From: Pseudomonas sp. AKS31
GTDB lineage: Bacteria > Pseudomonadota > Gammaproteobacteria > Pseudomonadales > Pseudomonadaceae
NCBI RefSeq assembly: GCF_023634765.1
Contig: NZ_JAMLFX010000001.1
Location: 395,417 to 459,416 of the forward strand
DNA: 64,000 nt
Reading direction: 5' to 3'
Shown here: in pieces, positions 37,138 to 45,435 of the stretch
Position numbering within the stretch: the stretch's first letter is position 1
Layout of the letters: each line of letters opens with the position of its first letter
Translations under genes and position numbers: made by a program
Notes under the pieces: generated by a model
Databases searched by the model: none
Seen by the model: only the letters and a program-made list of their open reading frames with translations
Told to the model about the DNA's origin: nothing

Positions 37138-37410
37138 CTAATTCTTGCTCTCGATTTTCCCACCCGCATCCGGATCATAAAAATCCGGAATCTCATATTT
37201 GTACTTCTTCAACCAGCGCTGCATCGCCAAATCCCGTTCGGTCGCGGTCGCCGTTTGGGGTTTGGGTGAGGCGGCTTTGTTGCGGCTTTGCAGGACCAGC
37301 CAGCCTTCGGTTTCCTGTTGTTGCGCCGAGGCGGGGCCGGCGTCGATGGCGGCGGCGCTGAGGGGCAGGCTGAGCAGGATCAGGTAGCACAAGCCTTTGC
37401 GGGGATTCAT
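37138..37410 (-). CDS. DUF3613 small exported protein of the Tad locus
   Basis: A 90 aa protein with signal peptide MNPRKGLCYLILLSLPLSAA A (cleavage near residue 21-23). A short soluble part follows with TEGWLVLQSRNKAASPKPQ and the conserved MQRWLKKYKYEIPDFYDPD. It is last in the rcpC-rcpA-tadZABCD operon, 10 bp after the tadD stop, and matches P. aeruginosa PA4298 by position. It is probably periplasmic; its role in pilus assembly is unknown. Confidence 0.83.
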   Translation of the reverse strand: MNPRKGLCYLILLSLPLSAAAIDAGPASAQQQETEGWLVLQSRNKAASPKPQTATATERDLAMQRWLKKYKYEIPDFYDPDAGGKIESKN

Positions 37411-37420
37411 GGCTGTCTCC

Positions 37421-38143
37421 TTATTTGATCGATGGTGGCAACGGGTCAGCGACGGCGGCCACTTGATTGCCGCTGGCGGGTTTGGCCTTGACCGGGGCTT
37501 TGAGTCTTTCCGCGCGTTGCTGGGCTTCGGTGAATTGTTCCGGGGTCAGTTTCGCGCGGCTGACGATTTCGGCGGCTTGTGGCCAGTCGTTCTGGTACAG
37601 CAGCAGGGTGACCATATTCAGTGTTGCCAGTTGGTTGTTCTGCTTGAGTTCGATGGCGGTGAGGAACTCGAAGCGCGCGTCGTTGAGGCGCAGTTGGTTG
37701 AGGTAGACCACGCCCAGGTCGTTGCGGATTTTTTCGTCGGTGGGGGCCAGGCGGGCGGCGCGTTGCAGGTGGGCCTGGGCCTGGCCGTTGTCGCCGCGAG
37801 CAGCGTAGAGCTGACCGAGGCCGTGTTCGGCTTCGGCGGTCAGGCAGCCGCCGAGCAAGCTGCGGTACAACGGTTCGGCTTCGCTACGGCCGAGCAGGCG
37901 GTAGACCTTGGCTTTGCGCAGGCGCACTTCGCTGATGTTGTCCGGCAGGCTTTGCAGGTTGGCCAGGCTGGCGTGCAGTTTGCCGTCGTTGGCCAGGTCA
38001 TCCGCAAGGTTCAGGGCCAGTTCCTGCTCCTGAGTCATTTTGCTGCAACTGGTCGGTGACAGCAGCGCTGTCCAGGGTGCCTGGCCGTCGGTGGCGCAAC
38101 CGCCGAGCAGCAACAGGCTTGCCATGACTATCAGTACTTTCAT
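37421..38143 (-). CDS. tadD: TadD lipoprotein with TPR repeats
   Basis: Outer-membrane-linked TPR lipoprotein of the Tad secretion machine, probably acting as pilotin or scaffold for the RcpA secretin. The 240 aa begin MKVLIVMASLLLLGGCATDG, with lipobox LGGC; GGAG precedes this AUG and a TTG one codon upstream is less likely. TPR helices run from about 45 to 200 (LADDLANDGKLHASLANLQS, LGQLYAARGDNGQAQAHLQR, KIRNDLGVVYLNQLRLNDAR). It lies 23 bp after tadC and 10 bp before DUF3613. Confidence 0.92.
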   Translation of the reverse strand: MKVLIVMASLLLLGGCATDGQAPWTALLSPTSCSKMTQEQELALNLADDLANDGKLHASLANLQSLPDNISEVRLRKAKVYRLLGRSEAEPLYRSLLGGCLTAEAEHGLGQLYAARGDNGQAQAHLQRAARLAPTDEKIRNDLGVVYLNQLRLNDARFEFLTAIELKQNNQLATLNMVTLLLYQNDWPQAAEIVSRAKLTPEQFTEAQQRAERLKAPVKAKPASGNQVAAVADPLPPSIK

Positions 38144-38166
38144 CAAACGCTCTCCATGAGCCAGGG

Positions 38167-39051
38167 TCAGTTTGCAAATGCCCGGGCAATGGCGGTGAAG
38201 CCCGGGCCGGCTAGGACGATCAGCAGTGCCGGAAACAGAAACACCATCATCACCACCGACATCTTCGCGGACATTTTCGAGATGTATTCCTGCAGGCGGG
38301 TCAGGCGCCGGTCATCCAGCAGTTGCTTGAGCGCCAGCAGCGACTTCATCGCGCCGCCGCCTTGTTGAATCAGTTGCTGGAGGATCACGCAGGTGTCGCT
38401 GAATTCGTCCACGGCGAGCATCACCGCCGCTTTGTGCAATTCCTGGCCGAGCTCCAGGCCGGAGTCGACACGGCTGAGGATCAGGCGCAGTTCGCTGGTC
38501 AGTTCCGGCAACAGTTTTTGCGCTTCAATGCTGAGTACGCGCAGGGCTTGTTCGACGGCCATGCCGGATTCGAAAAGGATGCGCAGCAGCGGAATGAACG
38601 TCGACACCTCCACCGCGATGGTTCTCTGGCGCCGTGCCGCAGCATAGGCGAGCAAGCGTTTGGGCAGCAGGTAGCCGCCGCCGGTGGCAAGCATCGGCAC
38701 CAGCCAACGGTTTTCAGCCTGGGGGAAGAACACCTCTTGCAAAAAAATCGCCACGCCCAATGTCAGCAGTGGCGTGCCGATCTGGCAAGCGGCGTACAAC
38801 GCCCGTTCATTGGCTCGGCGCCAACCGATACGGTTGAGCAGGGTCTGGGTTTCGCTGTCGATGCTCACCGAGCGCTGGCCGAACTTGCTGCTGCCGAGCG
38901 CGCGCAACCAACTGCCGAAGCGGTTCTCGCGCACCAGTTGTCCTTGCAGGCGCTGAGTGATCTGACGCACCCGGCGGCGCTCCATCAGCAGGTGATTGAT
39001 CACCAGCATCAAGGCGCCGAGCAGCAACATGAGAGCCGCGAGCCAGACCAT
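38167..39051 (-). CDS. tadC: TadC inner-membrane platform protein
   Basis: Type II secretion F-domain protein that, with TadB, forms the inner-membrane platform driven by TadA. In 294 aa there is an N-terminal helix (MVWLAALMLLLGALMLVINH), two central helices (about 85-130), the T2SF domain (TFIPLLRILFESGMAVEQAL, LELGQELHKAAVMLAVDEFS) and a C-terminal helix (VVMMVFLFPALLIVLAGPGF). It begins 2 bp before the tadB stop region ends, within the tad operon. Confidence 0.95.
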   Translation of the reverse strand: MVWLAALMLLLGALMLVINHLLMERRRVRQITQRLQGQLVRENRFGSWLRALGSSKFGQRSVSIDSETQTLLNRIGWRRANERALYAACQIGTPLLTLGVAIFLQEVFFPQAENRWLVPMLATGGGYLLPKRLLAYAAARRQRTIAVEVSTFIPLLRILFESGMAVEQALRVLSIEAQKLLPELTSELRLILSRVDSGLELGQELHKAAVMLAVDEFSDTCVILQQLIQQGGGAMKSLLALKQLLDDRRLTRLQEYISKMSAKMSVVMMVFLFPALLIVLAGPGFTAIARAFAN

Positions 39052-39052
39052 G

Positions 39053-39937
39053 TCAGACGCTCCGTAACATGCGCCACAGCGCGAGGCTGCCGACCACTTG
39101 CAACACGGCGGCGCTGATCAACATCTGCTGACCACTGGCGTCGTTCCACATCCCGAGCATGTAGCCGGGGTTGGTCAGCATGAAGTAACTCACCAGCAGC
39201 AGCGGCAATGAGCCGAGCACCCACGCGGTCATGCGCGTTTCGCCGGTGAGGGCGCGCAGTTGCCGGGCACCCTGGTCGCGTTCGCGGATCAGTTTGATCA
39301 GGTTCTCCAGCAGCTCGCTGGCGTTGCCGCCGTAGCGATGATTGACCTTCAGGCCGAGGGCGAACATGCGCAGCTCGTCCTGTTCATACAGCTCGGCGAA
39401 ATCACTGACCGCGTCGGGCAGGTTCACCCCCAGTTGCACGTTGCGCTGGACTCGGCCCATGGCTTTTTTCAACGGATCTTCGCTGGCTTCAATACCGCCC
39501 ATGACCGCGTCGCTCAGGGTACGCCCGGACTTCAGACTGCGTACGGTGTGATCGAGCAACTGCGGCAACTGCTCGATCATGCGTTTGATCCGGCGCCGAT
39601 AGAGCACGGCGATGTACAGCCGCAATGCCAGTGGCGGGATGAAGATCATCAGCAGCAAGCCGATCCAGTCGGCAATGAAAAAGCCCAGCGCCATCGCCAG
39701 TGCCCACAGACTCAGCCACAGGCCGAAACGCTCGGTCGGGCGGCCCAGTCCGGCGCGCAGAAACATCCGTTCCAGTCCGACCCAAACCGGCTTTTCAGGC
39801 GCCTGTTGCGGTTGCCCGGCGGCGAGTCGGTTGAGGACTTTTTCCGTGGCGGTCTTGCGCAGTCCCTGCAAGAACAGACGAATCGACAGCCCCAACAGCG
39901 TCAGGCAGATAGCAATGAGAATGATCGGTACCAGCAT
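39053..39937 (-). CDS. tadB: TadB inner-membrane platform protein
   Basis: Partner of TadC with the same fold. The 294 aa contain an N-terminal helix (ILIAICLTLLGLSIRLFLQG), a hydrophobic pair at about 78-118 (LWLSLWALAMALGFFIADWI), the T2SF domain (EQLPQLLDHTVRSLKSGRTL, DAVSDFAELYEQDELRMFAL) and two C-terminal helices. It is separated from tadC by one base and from tadA by 18 bp, so it is translated as part of one transcript. Confidence 0.95.
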   Translation of the reverse strand: MLVPIILIAICLTLLGLSIRLFLQGLRKTATEKVLNRLAAGQPQQAPEKPVWVGLERMFLRAGLGRPTERFGLWLSLWALAMALGFFIADWIGLLLMIFIPPLALRLYIAVLYRRRIKRMIEQLPQLLDHTVRSLKSGRTLSDAVMGGIEASEDPLKKAMGRVQRNVQLGVNLPDAVSDFAELYEQDELRMFALGLKVNHRYGGNASELLENLIKLIRERDQGARQLRALTGETRMTAWVLGSLPLLLVSYFMLTNPGYMLGMWNDASGQQMLISAAVLQVVGSLALWRMLRSV

Positions 39938-39955
39938 GCTCGGTGCTCCTTGCCG

Positions 39956-41224
39956 TCAGCCCGGATGTGTCTCGTGGCGCAGCTTGTCGCCGGCCGGATT
40001 GACGGCTTCGCGCAGGAAGCCGAAACCGCTGCGGCGGTCGAGGCGGAACAGGGTGTTGGTGACGTAAACGTCTTCGCGAATACCGACCACCTCCACAACC
40101 TCGCTGACGCAACGGCGCCCGTCGGGCATGCGCGTCAACTGAATGATCACGTCGAGGGCCGCGCAGATCATCTGCCGCAACGTACGTTCGGCGATGGAAC
40201 GGCCCGTCAGACCGACCAGCGTTTCCAGACGCAGCAGGGCATCCTGCGCATTGTTGGCGTGCACGGTGCTCATCGAGCCGTCGTGACCGGTGTTCATCGC
40301 CGTGAGTACATCGACCACTTCGACGCCACGAATCTCGCCGAGGATGATCCGGTCGGGGCGCATCCGCAGGGCATTGCGGATCAGGTCGCTGGCCTTCACT
40401 TCACCGTGGCCTTCGGCATTCGGCGGACGGGTTTCCAGGCGCACCACGTGGGGGTGGCCGAGCTGCAATTCGGCGACGTCTTCGATGGTCACCAGACGTT
40501 CGTGCGGGTTGATCAACTGGCTGAGAATGTTCAGCAGCGTGGTCTTGCCGGTGCCGGTGCCGCCGCTGATGAGGATGTTGCAGCGCTTGCCGACCGCATT
40601 CTGGAAAAACTCGAAGATCTGCAGGTCGACGGTTTGCATCGCGATCAGGTCGCTGCTTTTAAGCATGTCCTTGCGGAACTTGCGGATCGACAGGCACGGG
40701 CCGTCGAGGGCAATCGGCGGAATGATCGCATTGACCCGGCTGCCATCCGGCAGGCGTGCGTCGACCATCGGTGAGGATTCGTCGAGTCGCCGACCGAGCG
40801 GTGCGAGGATGCGTTGCATCACGCGTTCGACGTGATGGGCGTCGATAAACCGCAGGTCACTCTGGTGCAGCACACCGTCGCGTTCGATGAACACCCGGTG
40901 CGGACCATTGACCAGAATTTCGGTCACCGACTGATCGCGCAGCAATACTTCCAGCGGGCCGAAACCGGTGAGTTCGTCGACGATCTCTTCGGCCAGCCGT
41001 TCCATTTCATAGCGGGAAATCGCCAGGTGCAAACGGGCGATGTACTCGGCGACTTTGTCGGTGACGAACTGTGCGAGTTGCTGGCGTGAGCCTTCCAGCA
41101 GGTTTTTGCCCGACTCTTCGAGGGCGTCGATGATGTAGCGATGCAGGACCAGTTTCAGGCCTTCGTGATCGCTATTGCCGGCTGCAGTGCGGGGCGCCGC
41201 GCCGAAGAGTTTTTCTGCGCTCAT
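39956..41224 (-). CDS. tadA: TadA secretion ATPase
   Basis: Hexameric GspE-family ATPase that powers Flp pilus assembly. The 422 aa have an N-terminal domain (about 1-150) and a RecA-like core. Walker A is ISGGTGTGKTTLLNILSQL, the Asp box is RLVTIEDVAEL, Walker B is RPDRIILGEIRG and the His box includes GHDGSMSTVHANNAQDA. The sequence MVDARLPDGSRVNAIIPP is typical of TadA/CpaF. Its start overlaps the tadZ stop as ATGA (41221-41224). Confidence 0.97.
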   Translation of the reverse strand: MSAEKLFGAAPRTAAGNSDHEGLKLVLHRYIIDALEESGKNLLEGSRQQLAQFVTDKVAEYIARLHLAISRYEMERLAEEIVDELTGFGPLEVLLRDQSVTEILVNGPHRVFIERDGVLHQSDLRFIDAHHVERVMQRILAPLGRRLDESSPMVDARLPDGSRVNAIIPPIALDGPCLSIRKFRKDMLKSSDLIAMQTVDLQIFEFFQNAVGKRCNILISGGTGTGKTTLLNILSQLINPHERLVTIEDVAELQLGHPHVVRLETRPPNAEGHGEVKASDLIRNALRMRPDRIILGEIRGVEVVDVLTAMNTGHDGSMSTVHANNAQDALLRLETLVGLTGRSIAERTLRQMICAALDVIIQLTRMPDGRRCVSEVVEVVGIREDVYVTNTLFRLDRRSGFGFLREAVNPAGDKLRHETHPG

Positions 41225-42411
41225 GAGGTGCCTCGCAAGCGGTCGAACCAGGTCACTTTAGGCTTGGCCAGACCCTCGGAACGTTTGGCCAGACGTTCAC
41301 CGAGTGTACGCAGGCTCTGGGTGAGTTTTTCTCGCGGGGCCAGTTCGAACAGGCTGACGCCCTGGTTTTTGGCGTTCAGGCGCACTTCGGGAGTGAGGGC
41401 CAGCGTGGCGATCACTTCCAGATTGAACGTCTTGCCGAGGGTTTCCGAATTGGGCGCGACGTTGCTCAAGTAACGGTCGATCAACAGCCGCCCGTGGTCG
41501 AGTTTCATGCCTTTTTCACGCCACAGATTGAGTACGGCGAGGTTGCGTCGGCAGTTGAGTACGTTCTGGTCGGTGTACCAGAGCAACTTGTCGCAATGGC
41601 TGACAAAGGTGCGCAAGGCTTCGCTGTCGGTCTGTCCGGTGAGGTTCACGACGATGTGCTGGAAGTGCTGGCGCAGGGCGCTGAGCAACATGTACAGCTC
41701 GGCGGCGCTGGTGTTTTCCAGCGGCTCATCGTTGCTGGCGTAGGCGAGAATGCGCAGGCCGGCTTCGGTGCTGGTGAAGGCGCTGTCGATCAGTGTGGCG
41801 TCGAGCCGGCGCAAATGGCGCAAGGCATCGCCGAAGTGAAACGAACTCTCCAGCCCGAGCAAGGCGAGGCTGTCACCGCGCGGCAATCCGAGATCGAGCA
41901 GCAAGGTTTGCTGACCGCTCTTTTGCACGACCAACGCCATGTGGTTGGCCAGCAGCGCGCCGTCGGAACTGCTCTGCACGCCATACATGACCGTGAGGCC
42001 GCCCAGTTGTGTGCTCGGCGCCACGGGCGGCAGGCGTTTGCTCAAACGCCGCACCAAGCCGGCGACTTCGCTGGAGCGCGAACCGTAGGCAACAAAGTCG
42101 CGGGCGCCGGCGCGCATCGCATTGAGCACCAGCTGATTGTCCATGCCGTCGCCGAGGGCAACGATCGCCAGCATCGGTTTGGCCTCCAGCGCGCCTTCGA
42201 TCAACGCGCTCTGGGCGACCACGTGTTCGCGATCAAGGCCGACGAACACCAGGCTGGCGAAAGTGACGTCGACCAGCGCGAGCAGTTCGTCGAGGCTGCC
42301 GCCACCGGCGCTGACCACTTGGCCGAGCGGCGCGAGCGCGCCCTGCAGCCACTCCAGATCGGTGCTGTTGCGGGTGATGGCGAGAAAGGTCTGGCTCAGA
42401 TTCTGGCTCAT
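41221..42411 (-). CDS. tadZ: TadZ/CpaE-like localisation protein
   Basis: Member of the MinD/ParA superfamily that positions the Tad machine at the pole. The 396 aa contain a receiver-like N-terminal part (about 5-130, VLNAMRAGARDFVAYGS) and an ATPase-like domain (about 138-390). The P-loop is degenerate: where ParA proteins have KGGxGKT, this has GVQSSSDGALLANHMAL, without the lysines. A Walker-A' partner stretch TLLLDLGLPRGDSLALLGL follows. Nucleotide binding may therefore be weak or absent, a known trait of the TadZ group. ATGA overlaps link it to rcpA and tadA. Confidence 0.9.
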   Translation of the reverse strand: MSQNLSQTFLAITRNSTDLEWLQGALAPLGQVVSAGGGSLDELLALVDVTFASLVFVGLDREHVVAQSALIEGALEAKPMLAIVALGDGMDNQLVLNAMRAGARDFVAYGSRSSEVAGLVRRLSKRLPPVAPSTQLGGLTVMYGVQSSSDGALLANHMALVVQKSGQQTLLLDLGLPRGDSLALLGLESSFHFGDALRHLRRLDATLIDSAFTSTEAGLRILAYASNDEPLENTSAAELYMLLSALRQHFQHIVVNLTGQTDSEALRTFVSHCDKLLWYTDQNVLNCRRNLAVLNLWREKGMKLDHGRLLIDRYLSNVAPNSETLGKTFNLEVIATLALTPEVRLNAKNQGVSLFELAPREKLTQSLRTLGERLAKRSEGLAKPKVTWFDRLRGTS

Positions 42412-43649
42412 TGGGATAACCCGCTGCGCTTGTCGAAGTTGCCGTTTTCAAGGAAAAACATGCGATAGAAGTTCGGATCGTAATTGCGCAGTTTTTCCCC
42501 GGGTAACGACGGCAACTGGGCATCGGCGGCCAATGGCTGCACTAGATGCGGCGTCACGATCATCAATAGTTCGCGCTCTTCGCGCTTGATCTGCGAGCCT
42601 TTGAAAAATGCGCCGAGTACCGGGATGTCACCGAGGCCGGGAAACTTGTTCACTTGCGAGCTGTTGGTGGTGCTGATCAAGCCACTGATGACGAAACTCT
42701 CGCCATCGCCCAGCGACACGCTGGTGTCGGTGCGGCGGATAGTCAGCGCCGGCACAGTGGTGCCGGCGATCTGTACGGCGTTACTGAAGTCCAGTTCGCT
42801 GACTTCCGGGGCGACCTTCAAAGCGATGCGGTCGCGGCCGATGATGGTCGGTGTCAGGGTCAGGCGGATGCCAAATTCCTTGTATTCGATCGACACGCTG
42901 TCGCTGCCGGAGCTGGGCACTGGGATCGGGATTTCACCACCGGCCAGAAAGCTTGCGCTCTGCCCGTTCAGCGCCACCAGACTCGGCCGTGCGAGGGTGT
43001 AGGCGAAGCCGCTGGTTTCCAGCGCATTGATGATCGCCATGGTCTTGCCGCCGACCCACGAGAAGTTGAACAGCGAGTTGTCCACCGGTAGGCGTGGCTG
43101 CGGCACCCCGTCAATCGGCGGCAAGGTGCCGGGCGAACCGAACAGAAAGTTGCCGCGCGTGCCGATCAGCGAGGCGGTGGCTTCCTTGAGTTTGGTACGG
43201 CTGACTTCGACAAAACGAATGTCGGTCTGCACTTGCGATGGCAGGCTCGGATCATCCGACGGCAGGCTGGTGCTCAGCGCGGCAGTGGCGGCGCCCTGCA
43301 CGAACACCATGCTCTGACGCGGCTCGCTCGAGCACGACGTCCAGACCATCAGGCTGGTGGCGCCGGGCGCAACACCGGTGAGCAGAAAGGACGAGCTGCC
43401 GGTGGCGTGGACGTCGGCGATTTTCGGATCGCCGATTGCCAGACGGGTGATCGCTACCGGCGACTGCACATCCTGCTGAAACCCTTCGCCGATTTCGATC
43501 ACCGGTGGCATGCGCCCCAGTGCCGGGCAATTACCGACCGCCGCGAATGCAGCGTCCATCGACAGCCCCATCAATAACACGGCGCGCAGCATTGGTTTGA
43601 ATGTCGGCCTGAAACGACTTTGCATGCCCTTGGATCCTTGCGCAGTCAT
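42408..43649 (-). CDS. rcpA: RcpA/CpaC outer-membrane secretin
   Basis: Outer-membrane channel for the Flp pilus. The 413 aa comprise a signal peptide, a pilus-assembly N-domain (VIEIGEGFQQDVQSPVAITR, AIGDPKIADVHATGSSSFLL) and the secretin domain (about 150-370) with VQTDIRFVEVSRTKLKEATA and the signature NKFPGLGDIPVLGAFF followed by ERELLMIVTPHLVQPL. The ATGA overlap with rcpC favours the long start MTAQGSKGMQSRF; an AUG eight codons later would give a more ordinary signal peptide. Confidence 0.95.
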   Translation of the reverse strand: MTAQGSKGMQSRFRPTFKPMLRAVLLMGLSMDAAFAAVGNCPALGRMPPVIEIGEGFQQDVQSPVAITRLAIGDPKIADVHATGSSSFLLTGVAPGATSLMVWTSCSSEPRQSMVFVQGAATAALSTSLPSDDPSLPSQVQTDIRFVEVSRTKLKEATASLIGTRGNFLFGSPGTLPPIDGVPQPRLPVDNSLFNFSWVGGKTMAIINALETSGFAYTLARPSLVALNGQSASFLAGGEIPIPVPSSGSDSVSIEYKEFGIRLTLTPTIIGRDRIALKVAPEVSELDFSNAVQIAGTTVPALTIRRTDTSVSLGDGESFVISGLISTTNSSQVNKFPGLGDIPVLGAFFKGSQIKREERELLMIVTPHLVQPLAADAQLPSLPGEKLRNYDPNFYRMFFLENGNFDKRSGLSQ

Positions 43650-44587
43650 GGATTTTGTTGGCTGATCTGGTTGCCGCGAATGATTTCCACGGCAGGCCGT
43701 GCAGCACCACCGGAACCACCGCTGGACGGTGCTTTCGGTGCGGTGCCCATGGCCAGTTGGGTGAACTGGAAGAGTTGTCGGTTGGCGGTGTCGAGATGAG
43801 CCGTGGACTGTTTTTCACCGGCCCAGTATTTGGCCAGGCGTTGTTCTTCACTGCTGCGTACGGCCAGGCGCAAGGTGCCGGCTTGCGTGGCAAGCATCAG
43901 GCGACTGAGCAGTTGTTCCGGTACCGCCAGCACCACGGTGCGCGCGGCGACGCGGCGTTGATCCTGTTTGAGTTTTTCCTCGGCGCTCAGGGCCGGCGAG
44001 GCCGGTTGGCCATCGTTGGTCAGGCCGTACTGGTCACCCACCCCAAGCACGCGCATGGCCGGCAAAACGATCTGCGCCGACTGTTCGAGGTTGCTGGAGT
44101 CCTGGCGCAGGTAGAGCAGCACATCGACGTAATCGCCGGGAATCAGTTGCCCGGCCGCGCCGATCACTTCGTCAACGGCCACGGTGAGCGCACGTTCATC
44201 GCTGTGAATCATGCGTGCCAGTGAACCGCCGGCAGTAAAGCTTTCCTCGTTCAGCCACGTGCCAGCGCTGAGGTGTCGCCAGGGTGTGCGGCCGACGGCC
44301 TGATCAATAGTGCTCAAGCTACCGGCCGGTGCACTGCGCAGCTTTTCCACGGCCACATCGGCGGCCGTCAGCGCAGTGAAGGGCGGCACATCATGTAGCA
44401 GCACCACCACCGGTTGGCGGGTCTGGTCTTCGGCAATGGCGACAGTATTTTCAACAGTGACGGCTGGTGCGACAGGGGCGGCGGCGACGTGTGCCGGCTG
44501 ACGACTGAGCACCAGTCCCCAGTAACCGACAAAAACAGCTCCCAGTAACAGGATGGCTGCAAGGCCCATGGTGACGCGACTGTTCAT
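43646..44587 (-). CDS. rcpC: RcpC/CpaB pilus assembly protein
   Basis: Periplasmic/inner-membrane protein that works with the RcpA secretin. The 313 aa have one N-terminal helix (MGLAAILLLGAVFVGYWGLV) and a SAF domain (about 55-120, VVVLLHDVPPFTALTAADVA then VEKLRSAP and HLSAGTWLNEESF). The CpaB core follows, with ALTVAVDEVIGAAGQLIPGD and YVDVLLYLRQDS. It is first in the minus-strand rcpC-rcpA-tadZABCD-DUF3613 operon and diverges from the pilin genes, so its promoter lies in 44588-44918. Confidence 0.94.
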   Translation of the reverse strand: MNSRVTMGLAAILLLGAVFVGYWGLVLSRQPAHVAAAPVAPAVTVENTVAIAEDQTRQPVVVLLHDVPPFTALTAADVAVEKLRSAPAGSLSTIDQAVGRTPWRHLSAGTWLNEESFTAGGSLARMIHSDERALTVAVDEVIGAAGQLIPGDYVDVLLYLRQDSSNLEQSAQIVLPAMRVLGVGDQYGLTNDGQPASPALSAEEKLKQDQRRVAARTVVLAVPEQLLSRLMLATQAGTLRLAVRSSEEQRLAKYWAGEKQSTAHLDTANRQLFQFTQLAMGTAPKAPSSGGSGGAARPAVEIIRGNQISQQNP

Positions 44588-44918
44588 GACGGCTCTCCCT
44601 TTCCTGCTGCACTACCCACTGCTATTGCTAACGAGAGAAGTTCCCAATCTGGCAGCTATGAACATGCAACTATTTCGCTATTTCCACGCTAGCTGATCCA
44701 AGCCAAAACGCCATTACTGACAGGAAAATAACTTACGAAAGTATGAGTCTTGGCCAATTAACAGCAGGCAATGGCAAAAACACGATTGGATTAATACTTT
44801 CCGGTTAATCCGTTCTTACAGTTGTTGGGCGGGGATTTGTTGACAATGCTCAGATGGCACGGTGGAACCTTGCCGCTGTAGTGCGACATCGGCGCCAGAG
44901 GCGCGAAGGAGTGGACGT
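44588..44918. promoter_or_regulatory. divergent rcpC / flp regulatory region
   Basis: 331 bp, clearly more AT-rich than its surroundings, separating the pilin genes from the assembly operon; it must carry both promoters. It holds a perfect inverted repeat GGATTAA-N10-TTAATCC (44788-44811), a candidate operator for PprB. TTGACA at 44840-44845 could be a -35 element, but no good -10 follows at 17 bp. GAAGGAG (44905-44911) is the flp1 ribosome site. No gene is seen. Confidence 0.6.
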
Positions 44919-45128
44919 ATGTTCCAGATGATTCTTGATTACTTGATGGTCAGAGTGCGTCTGTTGTTCAGAAACGAGGAGGCTGCATCAGCTATCGAGT
45001 ACGCGATCGTGGTGGCGATGGTAGCCGTGGTGGTTGTGGCATTTGTGACTCCCCTCGGTAATCGGGTGTTGTTCTACTTCAACAACATTTTGACCGGACT
45101 GGGCGGCACTGCCGTGACCAGACCCTGA
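44919..45128 (+). CDS. flp: Flp type IVb major pilin 1
   Basis: A 69 aa Flp prepilin. A leader of about 21 residues ends in RNEEA, followed by ASAIEYAIVVAMVAVVVVAF, with the Flp-type Glu +5 and Tyr +6. The residue before the cleavage site is Ala rather than the usual Gly. The mature pilin is mostly one hydrophobic helix and a short tail (NRVLFYFNNILTGLGGTAVT). GAAGGAG lies seven bases before the AUG. It is followed after 18 bp by a second pilin gene and should be cleaved by FppA. Confidence 0.93.
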   Translation: MFQMILDYLMVRVRLLFRNEEAASAIEYAIVVAMVAVVVVAFVTPLGNRVLFYFNNILTGLGGTAVTRP

Positions 45129-45146
45129 CGATCAAGGAGAACGGCG

Positions 45147-45362
45147 ATGCTCTTTGAATACCTGATGATTCGTGCCCGCAGTTTCCTGGCCGATGATGAC
45201 GCTGCATCGGCCATCGAGTATGCGATTGTGGTGGCGATGGTCGCGGTAGTGGTCATCGCTTTCGTTACGCCTGTGGGTGGCCGTGTGGTGGTCATGTTCA
45301 ACAACTTGCTGGAGGCGCTGGGGGGCACGGCCGTTTCGACCACGCCTGCGCCATCCTCTTGA
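45147..45362 (+). CDS. Flp type IVb pilin 2 (tandem paralogue)
   Basis: A 71 aa Flp prepilin closely similar to flp1: leader MLFEYLMIRARSFLADDDA, then ASAIEYAIVVAMVAVVVIAF and FVTPVGGRVVVMFNNLLEAL, ending GGTAVSTTPAPSS. It also has Ala at -1. AAGGAG lies upstream. The 18 bp gap indicates co-transcription with flp1. The second pilin may be a minor subunit or allow heteropolymeric pili; the sequence alone cannot tell which. Confidence 0.93.
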   Translation: MLFEYLMIRARSFLADDDAASAIEYAIVVAMVAVVVIAFVTPVGGRVVVMFNNLLEALGGTAVSTTPAPSS

Positions 45363-45435
45363 GCTGAAACGAAGCTTAATGCCCGGCTGATGTCGGGCTA
45401 CACTCGGGTTTACTTTCAGTTTTCAGGGATTGCCC

